In this document: piece by piece, positions 1 to 7,484 of the stretch
How the letters are laid out: every line of letters starts with the position of its first letter
Position numbering within the stretch: the stretch's first letter is position 1
Assembly: GCA_003171335.1 (NCBI GenBank)
Contig: PMYD01000139.1
Span: 1 to 44,079 of the forward strand
DNA length: 44,079 nt
Source: Phycisphaerales bacterium
Lineage (GTDB): Bacteria > Planctomycetota > Phycisphaerae > SM23-33 > FEN-1343
Direction of reading: 5' to 3'
The notes under the pieces: generated by a model
Told to the model about the DNA's origin: nothing
Seen by the model: only the letters and a program-made list of their open reading frames with translations
Database searches by the model: none
Made by a program: the position numbers and the translations under genes

Positions 1-71
1 TTCTGATTCCGCTCCACCGCCAAATCCACGTACTGGCTGTCCACGTCCGCTCCAATATAATGCCGTGCCAT
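1..71 (-). CDS. IS110-family transposase, N-terminal 23 residues (partial)
   Basis: On the minus strand an ATG at 71 opens a frame that runs off the window edge and reads MARHYIGADVDSQYVDLAVE, then RNQ. A short 'YIGxDvsk...v.v' beginning is the hallmark of IS110/IS1111 transposases: the first acidic residue of the DEDD catalytic set is the Asp in IGADV. A Shine-Dalgarno-like AAGGA sits 7 nt before the ATG, but inside the stem of a hairpin (72-140). Only the start of the gene is present, so the subgroup (IS110 or IS1111) cannot be told. A chance resemblance is possible because only 23 residues can be read. Confidence 0.6.
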   Translation of the reverse strand, partial: MARHYIGADVDSQYVDLAVERNQ

Positions 72-140
72 AGGGCGTCCTTTTCCTGAGGTGATGGCGT
101 CTTGACCGATACCAATCACCTTCGGATCAAAGGATGCCCT
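72..140 (-). promoter_or_regulatory. Hairpin that buries the transposase ribosome binding site
   Basis: On the minus strand AGGGCATCCTTT (140-129) can pair with AAAGGACGCCCT (83-72), 11 of 12 positions, and an inner arm GGTGAT (120-115) pairs with ATCACC (95-90). The second outer arm contains the AAGGA that would serve as ribosome binding site and ends directly before the ATG at 71. Transposase genes often use such structures to block translation from read-through transcripts; that role here is inferred. Confidence 0.55.
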
Positions 141-153
141 CTCTTCATATCTT

Positions 154-290
154 CATGCCCTCACGACGAAGGCCGCCTCGGGCGGCCGAGGCGGGTGGGC
201 ATGTCTTGGCGTTGCGGCATGTCTCGCCTCAGCAAACGCCCATGCCCACCCATCCGGTGCTTGCGCACCGGCTGTGAGGGCATGCCACCG
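154..290. repeat. Palindromic repeat family A, copy 1 (interrupted)
   Basis: A long imperfect inverted repeat: CATGCCCTCAC at the left pairs with GTGAGGGCATG at the right, and GGGTGGGCATG pairs with CATGCCCACCC inside. Two smaller hairpins (GCCGCCTCGGGCGGC and CCGGTGCTTGCGCACCGG) sit within it. The second copy is at 29173-29292. The outer left GGTGG is missing here, which fits insertion of the IS110 element at about 153. The sequence ATGCCACCGGGAAAA is repeated directly at 283-315. Confidence 0.7.
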
Positions 291-309
291 GGAAAACGAT
301 GCCACCGGG

Positions 310-356
310 AAAAAACCACGCCGGCAGTGACGTCGCGTCAACGCGTCACTGCCGGC
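310..356 (-). terminator. Intrinsic terminator of the EF-hand gene
   Basis: GCCGGCAGTGACG (320-332) pairs with CGTCACTGCCGGC (344-356), a 13-bp stem. On the minus strand it is followed by GTGG and a run of six T (315-310). It lies 31 nt beyond the stop codon of the gene at 388-1755. Confidence 0.85.
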
Positions 357-387
357 GGGCGGAGGTTCCCACATCTAGTCCGGCGTA

Positions 388-1755
388 TTACTCACCAAAC
401 AGGTCTCTGGCAAAGTCCTGCATGAACCGCATGCGGCCCTGGGCGTCCAGGTGGCCGGTGTGGTTGGGGTCGTAGGATTGGAATCGAGCGACCATTTCCG
501 CGCGGATGCCCGCCTCCATCGCCGCCCGCTCCTGGTCGGTGAGCGTGCCGTCGCCCTTGGTGTCGTACTTCTTGACCCAGTCGGCGATGCGCTTGTCCAT
601 CTGCCGGTCGATGCGGGCGGCCAGGGCCTTCTGGTCTTCCTCGTCGAGCTTGCCGGCGCCCTTGGTGTCGCCCAGTTGCATCGTGCGCTCGTGGAGCCAG
701 TTGAAGGACTCGTGCATCTCGGCCAGGCCTTTTTCCCGCGCCTCGGGCGTGATCACGCCGTTGGCGTCGGCCTCAAAAAGGTACTTCTCGATCAAATCGT
801 GCACGGCGCTGGCCTGGACGCCCGCGACGGCGACGGTGGCCTTCTGCTGTTCCGTCATGGGCTGGGCGGGCGCGGCCACCTGCACCTCGGGTCGGGGCTG
901 GGGGCTGGCCTGCTGGGCGCGCTGCTCGAGCTGGGTGCGGCGGTAGTCGCGCCAGGCGGCCTCGCGCTCGGCGGGGCCGAGCTGGCCGGTGTGGTCCTTG
1001 TCATATTTCTGGAGGAACTCGGCCTTCTTCTGAGGATCGTTCATCAGATCCTCGGCGGGGACCGCCGGCTTGGGGGCCGCCGCCACCGGCACGGCGGGGC
1101 TGACGGCTGCGCCGGTCGGCGGGAGGGCAACGGGCGCCGCGCCGGCGACACCCTCGGCCGGCAGATCGCCGCCGAGCATCACGGGCCGAGTCGCCGACAG
1201 CACCATCACCAGCCGCGGGTCGGGGCGCGGACCGCCGGCAAACAACTGGCCGCTGTTCAGGGCCCGGTTGGCGGCGATGCGCTCCGTGCCGGTCAGCTTG
1301 CCATCCTTGTTCGTGTCGAAGGATTCCAGCACGAATTTCCGGAAGCTCTGGCGGTAGGCATCCGCTTCGGGCCAGCCGACCTTGCCCGTGCCGCTCTTGT
1401 CGAACTGCTTGAGCGCCTCCCAGCGGTCGAACTTGCGGACAAAGGAATTGGGCTTGCCGGCGGCCGCCTTGAACTTGGCCTCATCCAGCATGGAATCGGC
1501 GCCGGCCGCGGCGAAGAATCGCCCGCGTTCGGCCATCGGGTTATACACATCGATGGCATCTTTGAGCAGGTCCGGCATGTCCGCCGCCGCCGCCGTAGCC
1601 GGCTGACTGGCCGGATGGCTGGCGGCGGGCGCTGCGGCGGGAGCCGAAGCTGCTGCCGCGGGGGCTGCGGCCGGCGGGGCCGCGATCGCCTGAAGGGACC
1701 ACAACACGGTCATCGCCAGAAAGCAAACGCTTAGCCATCGCGTGGCACTTTTCAT
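388..1755 (-). CDS. Exported EF-hand repeat protein
   Basis: A 455-residue protein. It begins with a Sec signal peptide (MKSATRWLSV..., hydrophobic to about residue 26, cleavage near AIA-A), followed by an Ala/Pro-rich linker. About seven EF-hand-like loops follow, near residues 118, 148, 250, 327, 360, 395 and 425, for example FDTNKDGKLTGTE, YDKDHTGQLGPAE and YDTKGDGTLTDQE. A second Ala/Pro linker (about 185-235) separates two groups. Several loops have the DxDxDG calcium pattern; others are degenerate. Such proteins are common in Planctomycetota and are thought to bind calcium outside the cytoplasm; the function is unknown. The start at 1755 was chosen over an upstream in-frame start because it gives a clean signal peptide and has an AGAGG site 4 nt upstream. 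The gene has its own terminator at 310-356. Confidence 0.85.
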   Translation of the reverse strand: MKSATRWLSVCFLAMTVLWSLQAIAAPPAAAPAAAASAPAAAPAASHPASQPATAAAADMPDLLKDAIDVYNPMAERGRFFAAAGADSMLDEAKFKAAAGKPNSFVRKFDRWEALKQFDKSGTGKVGWPEADAYRQSFRKFVLESFDTNKDGKLTGTERIAANRALNSGQLFAGGPRPDPRLVMVLSATRPVMLGGDLPAEGVAGAAPVALPPTGAAVSPAVPVAAAPKPAVPAEDLMNDPQKKAEFLQKYDKDHTGQLGPAEREAAWRDYRRTQLEQRAQQASPQPRPEVQVAAPAQPMTEQQKATVAVAGVQASAVHDLIEKYLFEADANGVITPEAREKGLAEMHESFNWLHERTMQLGDTKGAGKLDEEDQKALAARIDRQMDKRIADWVKKYDTKGDGTLTDQERAAMEAGIRAEMVARFQSYDPNHTGHLDAQGRMRFMQDFARDLFGE

Positions 1756-2010
1756 ACGACCTCTCCATTGAGTGTGTATTGACGCCTCTAAAGTAAGGCT
1801 CAGCCGGCTTCTTGCACGTGCTCGCCGGCCGGGGCAGTTGGAACGAAATCCATAGCTCCCGCACATCGGGGCCTCCATCCAATAAACGAAACCCGGCTGC
1901 CTCTTATGGGTTTCGGTCATTTCGACAGTCGGATTTGGATTTTCTGGGAATTTCGGAGTTGCAGGTCTGAATCTACTTCGCGAATCGGATGCGCGGCGCA
2001 AGAGTCTTCT

Positions 2011-2137
2011 TTGGTGCCACGGCTGTCCGCAGCCGTGCGCTGTGCGCTGCGAAAAGAACGAAGGACCGGTGGATTCCGCTGTACCTCTTGCACAGGCGCC
2101 AGGTCCAGCGCACGGCTGCGGACAGCCGTGGCACCAA
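2011..2137. repeat. Palindromic repeat family B, copy 1
   Basis: Both ends carry the inverted repeat TTGGTGCCACGGCTGTCCGC / GCGGACAGCCGTGGCACCAA, each arm itself containing a hairpin (ACGGCTGTCCGCAGCCGT). The interior is variable. Three other copies lie at 11164, 12585 and 42248. It fills most of the 465-bp gap between the EF-hand gene and topA; the rest of that gap (1756-2010) shows nothing I can name. Confidence 0.85.
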
Positions 2138-2220
2138 GGAGAAAGAAAAAAACTGCCGGAAGCACGGCCAAGATGGCTGCGCGACTGGCGGGCGGCACGC
2201 CCGGGCTACGGGTCTTGCCC

Positions 2221-5106
2221 TTACGCCGGCATCTCGTCCACCGGCCCGGCTGGCGGTTCATCCGCGGGTGGTGCGGCACGTTTGGCGGCGCTGCGCTTGG
2301 GGGACTTGCCCGCCCCCCGGGTCGATTTGCCGGCGGCCTTGGGCGCCTTGGCGGCGGCTTTGTCCGTGGCGGCGGATTCTTCCGCCGGGTCCGCTGTCGC
2401 CACTGCCGCACGGCGGCTGCCGCGGCCGCCCTTGCCGTCCTCGATCAGGGCCTGGGCATCGCGCTTTTCCTCGATGGCCTTGCGGACCTCATCGAGCAGG
2501 TCAACATTGAAGCTGTTCCGGCAGCGGGGGAAGCCCGAGCAGGCGACGAAGGGCCCGCGCTGGCCCTGGCGAATGACCAGCGGTTTCTTGCGGCACTTGG
2601 GGCAGGTCAGCCCCGTCTCCTGCGGCGGCTCCTTGGGCGGCCGGGCCAGTTGCACGCCCTCGGGGATGTTGCCGATGCCGTCGCAATCGGGGTACCGCGC
2701 GCAGCCCAGGAACGCCCGCCGGCCCTTGCGCTTGACGACCATGGGGCCGCCGCACTTGGGGCACTGGCCGGTCACTTCCTCATCCTTCACCACTTTGAGC
2801 GGGTTGCCCTGGCTATCGCACGGCAGCGTGCCCTTGCACTCGGGGTATTTCTGGCAGCCCAGGAACGGCCCGAACCGGCTGCGGCGCAGGAGCATGTCGC
2901 CCCCACACACCGGGCAGGCGCCGGCCACGACCTTCTGCTCGAGCTTGCGGCCCTCGCGGTCGATCGGGGCGGTCTTCTTGCACTCGGGGTAGCCCGTGCA
3001 GGCCAGGTATCGCCCGCTCTTGCCCCAGCGGTACACCATGGGCTTGCCGCAGGCCTCGCAGATGTACTGGGAAGGCTCCGTCTCGGCCTTGGCGTGCTGC
3101 ATCTCCTCGCTGGCGCGATCCAGGTTCTGCTTGAAGGGCCCGTAAAACTCGCGCAGCACCGAGATCCAGTCGACCTGGGCCTCTTCCACGCGGTCGAGCT
3201 GATCTTCCATGTGGGCCGTGAAACGCAGGTCCATCACGTGCGGGAAATGCTTGACCAGCTTCTCCGTCACCTTTTTGCCGATGTCCGTGGCGTAGAACCG
3301 CCGGTCGAGCTGCTCCACGTAGCCGCGGTCCTGGATGGTCGAGATGATGCTGGCGTACGTGCTGGGCCGGCCGATGCCCTCGGCCTCCAGCGCCTTGACC
3401 AGCGAGGCCTCGGTGTATCGCGGCGGCGGCTGCGTGAATTTCTGCACCGCATCGAGGGCCACCGGCGAAAGCGGCTGGCGCTCGGAGAGCGCCGGCAGAA
3501 TCGGCTCCTCGCCGCGGTCGGCGGCGCCGGCGACCTTCAGGAATCCGTCAAAGACAAGCTGGCGGCCCTGGGCCCGGAACTGGGCCTTGCCGGAAGGGGT
3601 CTCGGCGGCGATGGTGGCGTCGGTCACGTTCCAGATCGCCGGGGTCATCTGACAGGCGACAAAGCGCGTCCAGATCAGCTCGTACAGGCGGTATTGGTCG
3701 TTGTTGAGCGAACTGCGCACATCCTGCGGCCGGCGGCTGACATCCGTCGGTCGAACGGCCTCGTGCGCCTCCTGCGCCCGGCCGCCGGCGGTGTAGCGAT
3801 TGGGCTTTTCCGGCACGTACCTCTGACCATACTGCTGGCCGATGAAGCCGCGGGCGGCGGTGATGGCCTCGTTGGACAGGTTCAGGCTGTCCGTACGCAT
3901 GTAGGTGATCAGGCCGACCGAGCCCTCGCCGGGAATGTCCACGCCTTCATACAGGTCCTGGGCGATTCGCATCGTGCGGCTGGCGGCGAAGCGCAGGCGC
4001 GTGCTGGCGGCTTGCTGAAGCGAGGCCGTGTTGAACGGCTTGGGGGGCCGCGTGGTCGACTGCCGCGAAGAGAGGCTCTCGACGGCGAATGCGGCCAGAT
4101 GGGCCGTACCGCCCGCGCCGTACAGCCGCGTGCGAAGAGCCACCTTGTTGCGGGCGGCGCCCTTGGCGCGCTCATCCGTCGCGCGGTCTTCCCGCTCGAT
4201 GGCCACGCCCAGGGCCTCGACGATCTGGCGGCTCTGCGCCACATCGTGCAGGTCCACGGCGGCCCCGCGCCAGTGCGTCAGCTCGGCCCAGAACGCCTCG
4301 CGCTGGGACAGCCACTGCTGCTGCGCATCGCGCGTGGGGGGTGCGCCCTTTTCATCAAGCTGCTTGAGGAAGGCGTGCCAGCTTTCGGCCAGCGCCGGGG
4401 CATCGGCCAAACGAGTGCTGAAGACCGTCTCGATCTTCCAATATTCTTCCGGGTTGAATTGCTCGATTTCGAGCTCGCGGTCGACGATCAGCCGCACGGC
4501 CACGCTTTGAACGCGGCCGGCGGAAAGGCCCGTGGCCACCTTGCGCCACAGGAGCGGGCTGATCTGATAGCCCACGATCCGGTCGAGGATGCGCCGGGCC
4601 TGCTGGGCGTTGACCCGGTTCAGTTCGATGCTGCGCGGGTGGCGGAAGGCCTCCTGGATGGCCGACTTGGTGATCTCGTTAAAGACCACGCGGCGGATCC
4701 GGTCGGCGGGCACGCCCAGCGATTCAGCCAAATGCCAGGCGATGGCCTCGCCCTCGCGGTCAAGGTCAGTCGCCAGGTACACGGCCGAAGCGCCGATGGC
4801 CTGCTTCTTGAGCATCGCCACGGTCTTGCGGCGGTCGGCAGTGATTTCGTACGTGGGGGCGAAATCGTGTTCGATATCCACGCCCATCGTCTTGGTCGGC
4901 AGATCGCGCACGTGCCCCATGCTGGCCGAGACGACGAAGTCATCGCCCAGGTAGCGGTTGATTGTCTTGGCCTTGGCCGGCGACTCCACGATCACCAAAT
5001 TGCGGCCGCGCGCGCTGGGAGCGTGCGCGGCGCCGCCTTGGCGGCGGCCGCCGGATCGGCCGGCGGATAAGCGACCCTTGGCTCGTCCATGCGTGGCTCT
5101 GGCCAT
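2221..5106 (-). CDS. topA: DNA topoisomerase I (type IA)
   Basis: A 961-residue type IA topoisomerase that relaxes negative supercoils by cutting one strand through a tyrosyl-DNA bond. The Toprim domain starts at about residue 36 (NLVIVESPAKAKTINRYLG) and contains the DLDREGEAIAWH metal-binding motif. The active-site tyrosine is Tyr402 in GLITYMRTDS. Four Cys4 zinc ribbons of the form CxxC...CxGYPxC follow at about residues 680-865, and the C-terminus is a Lys/Ala/Pro-rich tail of about 95 residues that probably binds DNA. Length and order match bacterial TopA with a four-finger C-terminus. The ATG at 5106 (MARATHGRAKG) was chosen; an in-frame TTG at 5154 would lie within a direct-repeat region. 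No good Shine-Dalgarno is visible. A T-run at 2145-2152 with a weak stem may end the transcript. Confidence 0.95.
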   Translation of the reverse strand: MARATHGRAKGRLSAGRSGGRRQGGAAHAPSARGRNLVIVESPAKAKTINRYLGDDFVVSASMGHVRDLPTKTMGVDIEHDFAPTYEITADRRKTVAMLKKQAIGASAVYLATDLDREGEAIAWHLAESLGVPADRIRRVVFNEITKSAIQEAFRHPRSIELNRVNAQQARRILDRIVGYQISPLLWRKVATGLSAGRVQSVAVRLIVDRELEIEQFNPEEYWKIETVFSTRLADAPALAESWHAFLKQLDEKGAPPTRDAQQQWLSQREAFWAELTHWRGAAVDLHDVAQSRQIVEALGVAIEREDRATDERAKGAARNKVALRTRLYGAGGTAHLAAFAVESLSSRQSTTRPPKPFNTASLQQAASTRLRFAASRTMRIAQDLYEGVDIPGEGSVGLITYMRTDSLNLSNEAITAARGFIGQQYGQRYVPEKPNRYTAGGRAQEAHEAVRPTDVSRRPQDVRSSLNNDQYRLYELIWTRFVACQMTPAIWNVTDATIAAETPSGKAQFRAQGRQLVFDGFLKVAGAADRGEEPILPALSERQPLSPVALDAVQKFTQPPPRYTEASLVKALEAEGIGRPSTYASIISTIQDRGYVEQLDRRFYATDIGKKVTEKLVKHFPHVMDLRFTAHMEDQLDRVEEAQVDWISVLREFYGPFKQNLDRASEEMQHAKAETEPSQYICEACGKPMVYRWGKSGRYLACTGYPECKKTAPIDREGRKLEQKVVAGACPVCGGDMLLRRSRFGPFLGCQKYPECKGTLPCDSQGNPLKVVKDEEVTGQCPKCGGPMVVKRKGRRAFLGCARYPDCDGIGNIPEGVQLARPPKEPPQETGLTCPKCRKKPLVIRQGQRGPFVACSGFPRCRNSFNVDLLDEVRKAIEEKRDAQALIEDGKGGRGSRRAAVATADPAEESAATDKAAAKAPKAAGKSTRGAGKSPKRSAAKRAAPPADEPPAGPVDEMPA

Positions 5107-5129
5107 ACCGTTATATATCACGTATTCGC

Positions 5130-5177
5130 GTCGACAGGTTAACTGCGGCCGCAAACGATTCGGGTCGACAGGTTAAC
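5130..5177. promoter_or_regulatory. Pair of GTCGACAGGTTAAC direct repeats before topA
   Basis: The 14-bp sequence GTCGACAGGTTAAC occurs at 5130-5143 and again at 5164-5177, 34 bp apart, about three helical turns. The pair lies between the possible topA promoter and its start codon. No other copy was noticed in the window. It could be an operator; the binding protein is unknown. Confidence 0.5.
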
Positions 5178-5189
5178 CGCTGGCCGGAC

Positions 5190-5219
5190 ATATTGGGCAT
5201 TTGCCCTCACCCTTGTCAA
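5190..5219 (-). promoter_or_regulatory. Possible sigma-70 promoter of topA
   Basis: On the minus strand a perfect -35 TTGACA (5219-5214) is followed after 18 nt by CAATAT (5195-5190), a weak -10. A second possibility is a leaderless start: GATATATAAC lies directly before the ATG at 5106. Confidence 0.35.
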
Positions 5220-5357
5220 CCCCGCCGCCGAATTGCCGGCCACAAGAATGATGGCTGCGCGGAGTCCTCCCTCGCCTCCAAAGGCGGGAACTGCCCATTC
5301 CTGGCTTGCGAGAAACACCTTAAGCCGCATTCACGTTTTCGCTGGTTCGGTTGCAGT

Positions 5358-6413
5358 TTACTGGCTGATTTCGAACTCCTGCGTCACCAGCAGCCGGCTC
5401 TTGCCCTGGGTGTATAAACTCACCGCGTAGTGCGTGGTGGGGCAGTTTTCCGTCAACTCGACCCGGGGAAAAACGATCCGCCGCTCCACATCCCGCGGGC
5501 CCCAGACAAACTCGCGCTCCATCCGCACGCGCCCTTCGCCCCGCGCTGAGATCATCACGCAGAAATCGTTTCGGGCCGCCTCCGGCGGCAGGGCGATGAT
5601 CACCAGCACTTCGTTGTCGGCTGGCTTGAATTGCCGCGTGAACACCAGCTCGCGGGTCTCTTGCTTCAGGCACGCCGTCCGCAGCACGTGCTCAGGCTCG
5701 ATCTTCACCTCCACGGGCACTTTGATGAACGCTTTGGACAGCTCCCGGCCGGCCGCATCGCACGACTCGATCAACTTCTTCTCGACCTTTCGCTCCCGGT
5801 CGCTCTGGCGGAGTTCTTCTCCACCCAGCCGCGCCGACGTTTTCGCCAGCACGTCGCCATCGGGCACGCTGACCATTTTCGCCGTCACCGCGAGCCGCAC
5901 CAGCCCGCATCGGTCGGCTACCGGGATGAAGAAGTCCTTCGCCTCGCCGCCGCCGGCGGGGGGGGTGGAAAGCCCTCCCTCCGGGTAGATCATGCGGTCG
6001 CGGGGCTCTTCAAGGTGCTTATACACAGGCCGGTCGTAGTCATACGCCTCCACCGTGCCGACAACCAGCGCATCGACCCCCGGCACGAGTTGGCCGATCG
6101 CATGCGCGGCCGCCGCCGGATCATCCGTCGGCATCGTGATGTCCACAGCCTTCAGCCGCGCCATCAGTTCCCGCGGCCCGATCACCTTGTCGTACGTGCG
6201 GCTGTAAACCAAGGCCGCCGCCAGGCGCTCGGCCACCCAATCGGCCGCCTGCGGCACGGAGGAGCGGTTATTAAACGGCGCCACCGCCACCGTGCGAATC
6301 GTCGGCCCGCAGCACGCCGGCACGCGCTGAAGGGTAATCGTTTTGGTACAGCCGGCCGCCGCCGCCAGGAGCAGCAGTCCCGCCCACAATTGTGGCCTGA
6401 TCCCCATGGCCAT
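5358..6413 (-). CDS. Lipoprotein with a CsgG/LpoB-like N-terminal domain
   Basis: A 351-residue protein with a lipoprotein signal peptide ending in the lipobox LAAAAGC (Cys at about residue 22), so it should be anchored in a membrane of the cell envelope. Residues 38-125 (TVAVAPFNNRSS..., then ADWVAERLAAAL, ..., DALVVGTVEAYDYD) resemble the fold of CsgG, LpoB and GNA1162-type lipoproteins, in which a conserved 'vaVlPF.n.s' strand is followed by a helix and a search for an output value. The C-terminal half has no recognisable domain. AAAGGA lies 1 nt before the ATG at 6413 but 7 nt before a second ATG at 6407, which may be the true start. The family assignment is by pattern only. Confidence 0.7.
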   Translation of the reverse strand: MAMGIRPQLWAGLLLLAAAAGCTKTITLQRVPACCGPTIRTVAVAPFNNRSSVPQAADWVAERLAAALVYSRTYDKVIGPRELMARLKAVDITMPTDDPAAAAHAIGQLVPGVDALVVGTVEAYDYDRPVYKHLEEPRDRMIYPEGGLSTPPAGGGEAKDFFIPVADRCGLVRLAVTAKMVSVPDGDVLAKTSARLGGEELRQSDRERKVEKKLIESCDAAGRELSKAFIKVPVEVKIEPEHVLRTACLKQETRELVFTRQFKPADNEVLVIIALPPEAARNDFCVMISARGEGRVRMEREFVWGPRDVERRIVFPRVELTENCPTTHYAVSLYTQGKSRLLVTQEFEISQ

Positions 6414-6446
6414 GTCCTTTCGAGAAGGAGGTTCACTCTCGCAGGA

Positions 6447-6477
6447 ATCATAGCGCCACAGGAACGAGTACCCTCAA
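6447..6477 (-). promoter_or_regulatory. Possible promoter of the lipoprotein gene
   Basis: On the minus strand TTGAGG (6477-6472) and TATGAT (6452-6447) are separated by 19 nt. The -10 is good; the spacing is long. Confidence 0.3.
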
Positions 6478-6522
6478 TGCGGCGCCGCTCTTACTTCCGG
6501 GGAGCATGGCCACAGACCATGC

Positions 6523-7392
6523 TCAATCCAGCCGAATGCCTCTCTGCACCAGCCACGTCTTCAAATCGCCCATCTGCGTGTCGAAGACCTCGTTGTCGTA
6601 GTCCTCTTCCAGCTTGGTGATCAGCTCCGACAGCTCGGTTCGCTTCCGCAGCGCCTCGTTGAGCTTTCGCTCGAACGTGTCGGAAAGCTGCCGCAGGTGC
6701 TCCATCGCCACCGGCAGGCCCAGCAGGGCCGCCATCGTCCGCACCATCGACTCGATGCAGCGCGGGTTGGGGCCCTGGATATACGCCGGAATCTCCGCCA
6801 CCAGCGAGGCCAGCACCCGCTTGCGGCGGGCCGCCTCCACCGTCAAATATGTCACCACGCTGCCGGGGCCCTCGTAGTTGCTCCAGCGAACGCCCAGCCG
6901 CTCCATCATCGGCTTGAGCGAATCATCAGAGAACGAGCAATACAGTCGCGGCTCGCGGGTGTGCGGCACCAGGCCGGCGACGCTACCCACGAAGTAGATC
7001 GTCTGCACCTCGAACCGCTCGGCCACCGCGAAGAGGCACTCGGCGAAATCCTCCCAGCGGAGATTGGGCTCGCGGCCGTTGAAGAGGATCAGCTCGTTCT
7101 CCAGCGAGTAATGAAACACATTGCTGGGCGGATCGTACTCCAGCACCCGCCCCTCCTCGATCTTCACGTGCGGGCGGAACATGGCCGCCACTTCCATCGA
7201 GCCAGGGAAACTGTACAGGTAGAAGTCCCGCGGGTCGATCTTCGCCAGCTCGTGCGCCCCCAGGGCGTGCGCCAGCCGATCGACTGTCGCGGTGGAAACA
7301 TCGCCGCCGTCCATCCACCCCGACAGCCCCATCACCAGCCGCGCTCGTTTCAGCGGCGGGGAGGCCAGCAGGCTTAATTGGCTAGGCAGCAT
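6523..7392 (-). CDS. PAC2-family protein (proteasome assembly chaperone-like)
   Basis: A 289-residue cytoplasmic protein of the PAC2 family (formerly DUF75), known from proteasome assembly chaperone 2 and from archaeal and actinobacterial relatives. Visible family features are the N-terminal LVMGLSGWMDGGDVSTATVD, the glycine-rich strand IYFVGSVAGLVPHTREP in the middle and GPGSVVTYL...AEIPAYIQGPNPR near residues 180-215. The C-terminus (about 235-285) is a charged helix that probably forms a coiled coil (KLEEDYDNEVFDTQ). The biochemical role of bacterial members outside proteasome-bearing groups is not known. AAGGAA lies 10 nt before the start. It lies 92 nt downstream of the helicase gene on the same strand and may share its transcript. 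Confidence 0.85.
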   Translation of the reverse strand: MLPSQLSLLASPPLKRARLVMGLSGWMDGGDVSTATVDRLAHALGAHELAKIDPRDFYLYSFPGSMEVAAMFRPHVKIEEGRVLEYDPPSNVFHYSLENELILFNGREPNLRWEDFAECLFAVAERFEVQTIYFVGSVAGLVPHTREPRLYCSFSDDSLKPMMERLGVRWSNYEGPGSVVTYLTVEAARRKRVLASLVAEIPAYIQGPNPRCIESMVRTMAALLGLPVAMEHLRQLSDTFERKLNEALRKRTELSELITKLEEDYDNEVFDTQMGDLKTWLVQRGIRLD

Positions 7393-7484
7393 TCGGGTCG
7401 TTCCTTACTCAATGCGCGGCTGCCCCGGACACGGCGGCTCTGTGAGAATCATTGCAGCCGGCGAGGCCTCCTGCCTTCTTCTGC

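Larger units (their letters stand above)
1..153 (-). mobile_element. End of an IS110-type insertion sequence
   Basis: The left edge of the window holds the 5' end of a transposase gene read leftwards and about 80 nt of non-coding terminus. The outer limit at about 153 is inferred: the palindromic repeat that follows (154-290) lacks the outer part of its left arm, whereas its right arm and the second copy at 29173-29292 keep the matching GGTGG/CCACC bases. IS110 elements use a DEDD-type recombinase, lack terminal inverted repeats and make no target duplication, so the edge can only be judged by this comparison. The rest of the element lies outside the window. Confidence 0.5.

Noticed and set aside
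102-425. A 107-codon frame at the left edge
   Set aside because: It crosses the IS end, a palindromic repeat and a terminator; its product is Arg/Pro/Cys-rich and unlike any protein.
1906-5070. A 1,054-codon open frame on the plus strand opposite topA
   Set aside because: It is the antisense shadow of topA in high-GC DNA; its product is low-complexity and matches no family, whereas topA is unmistakable.
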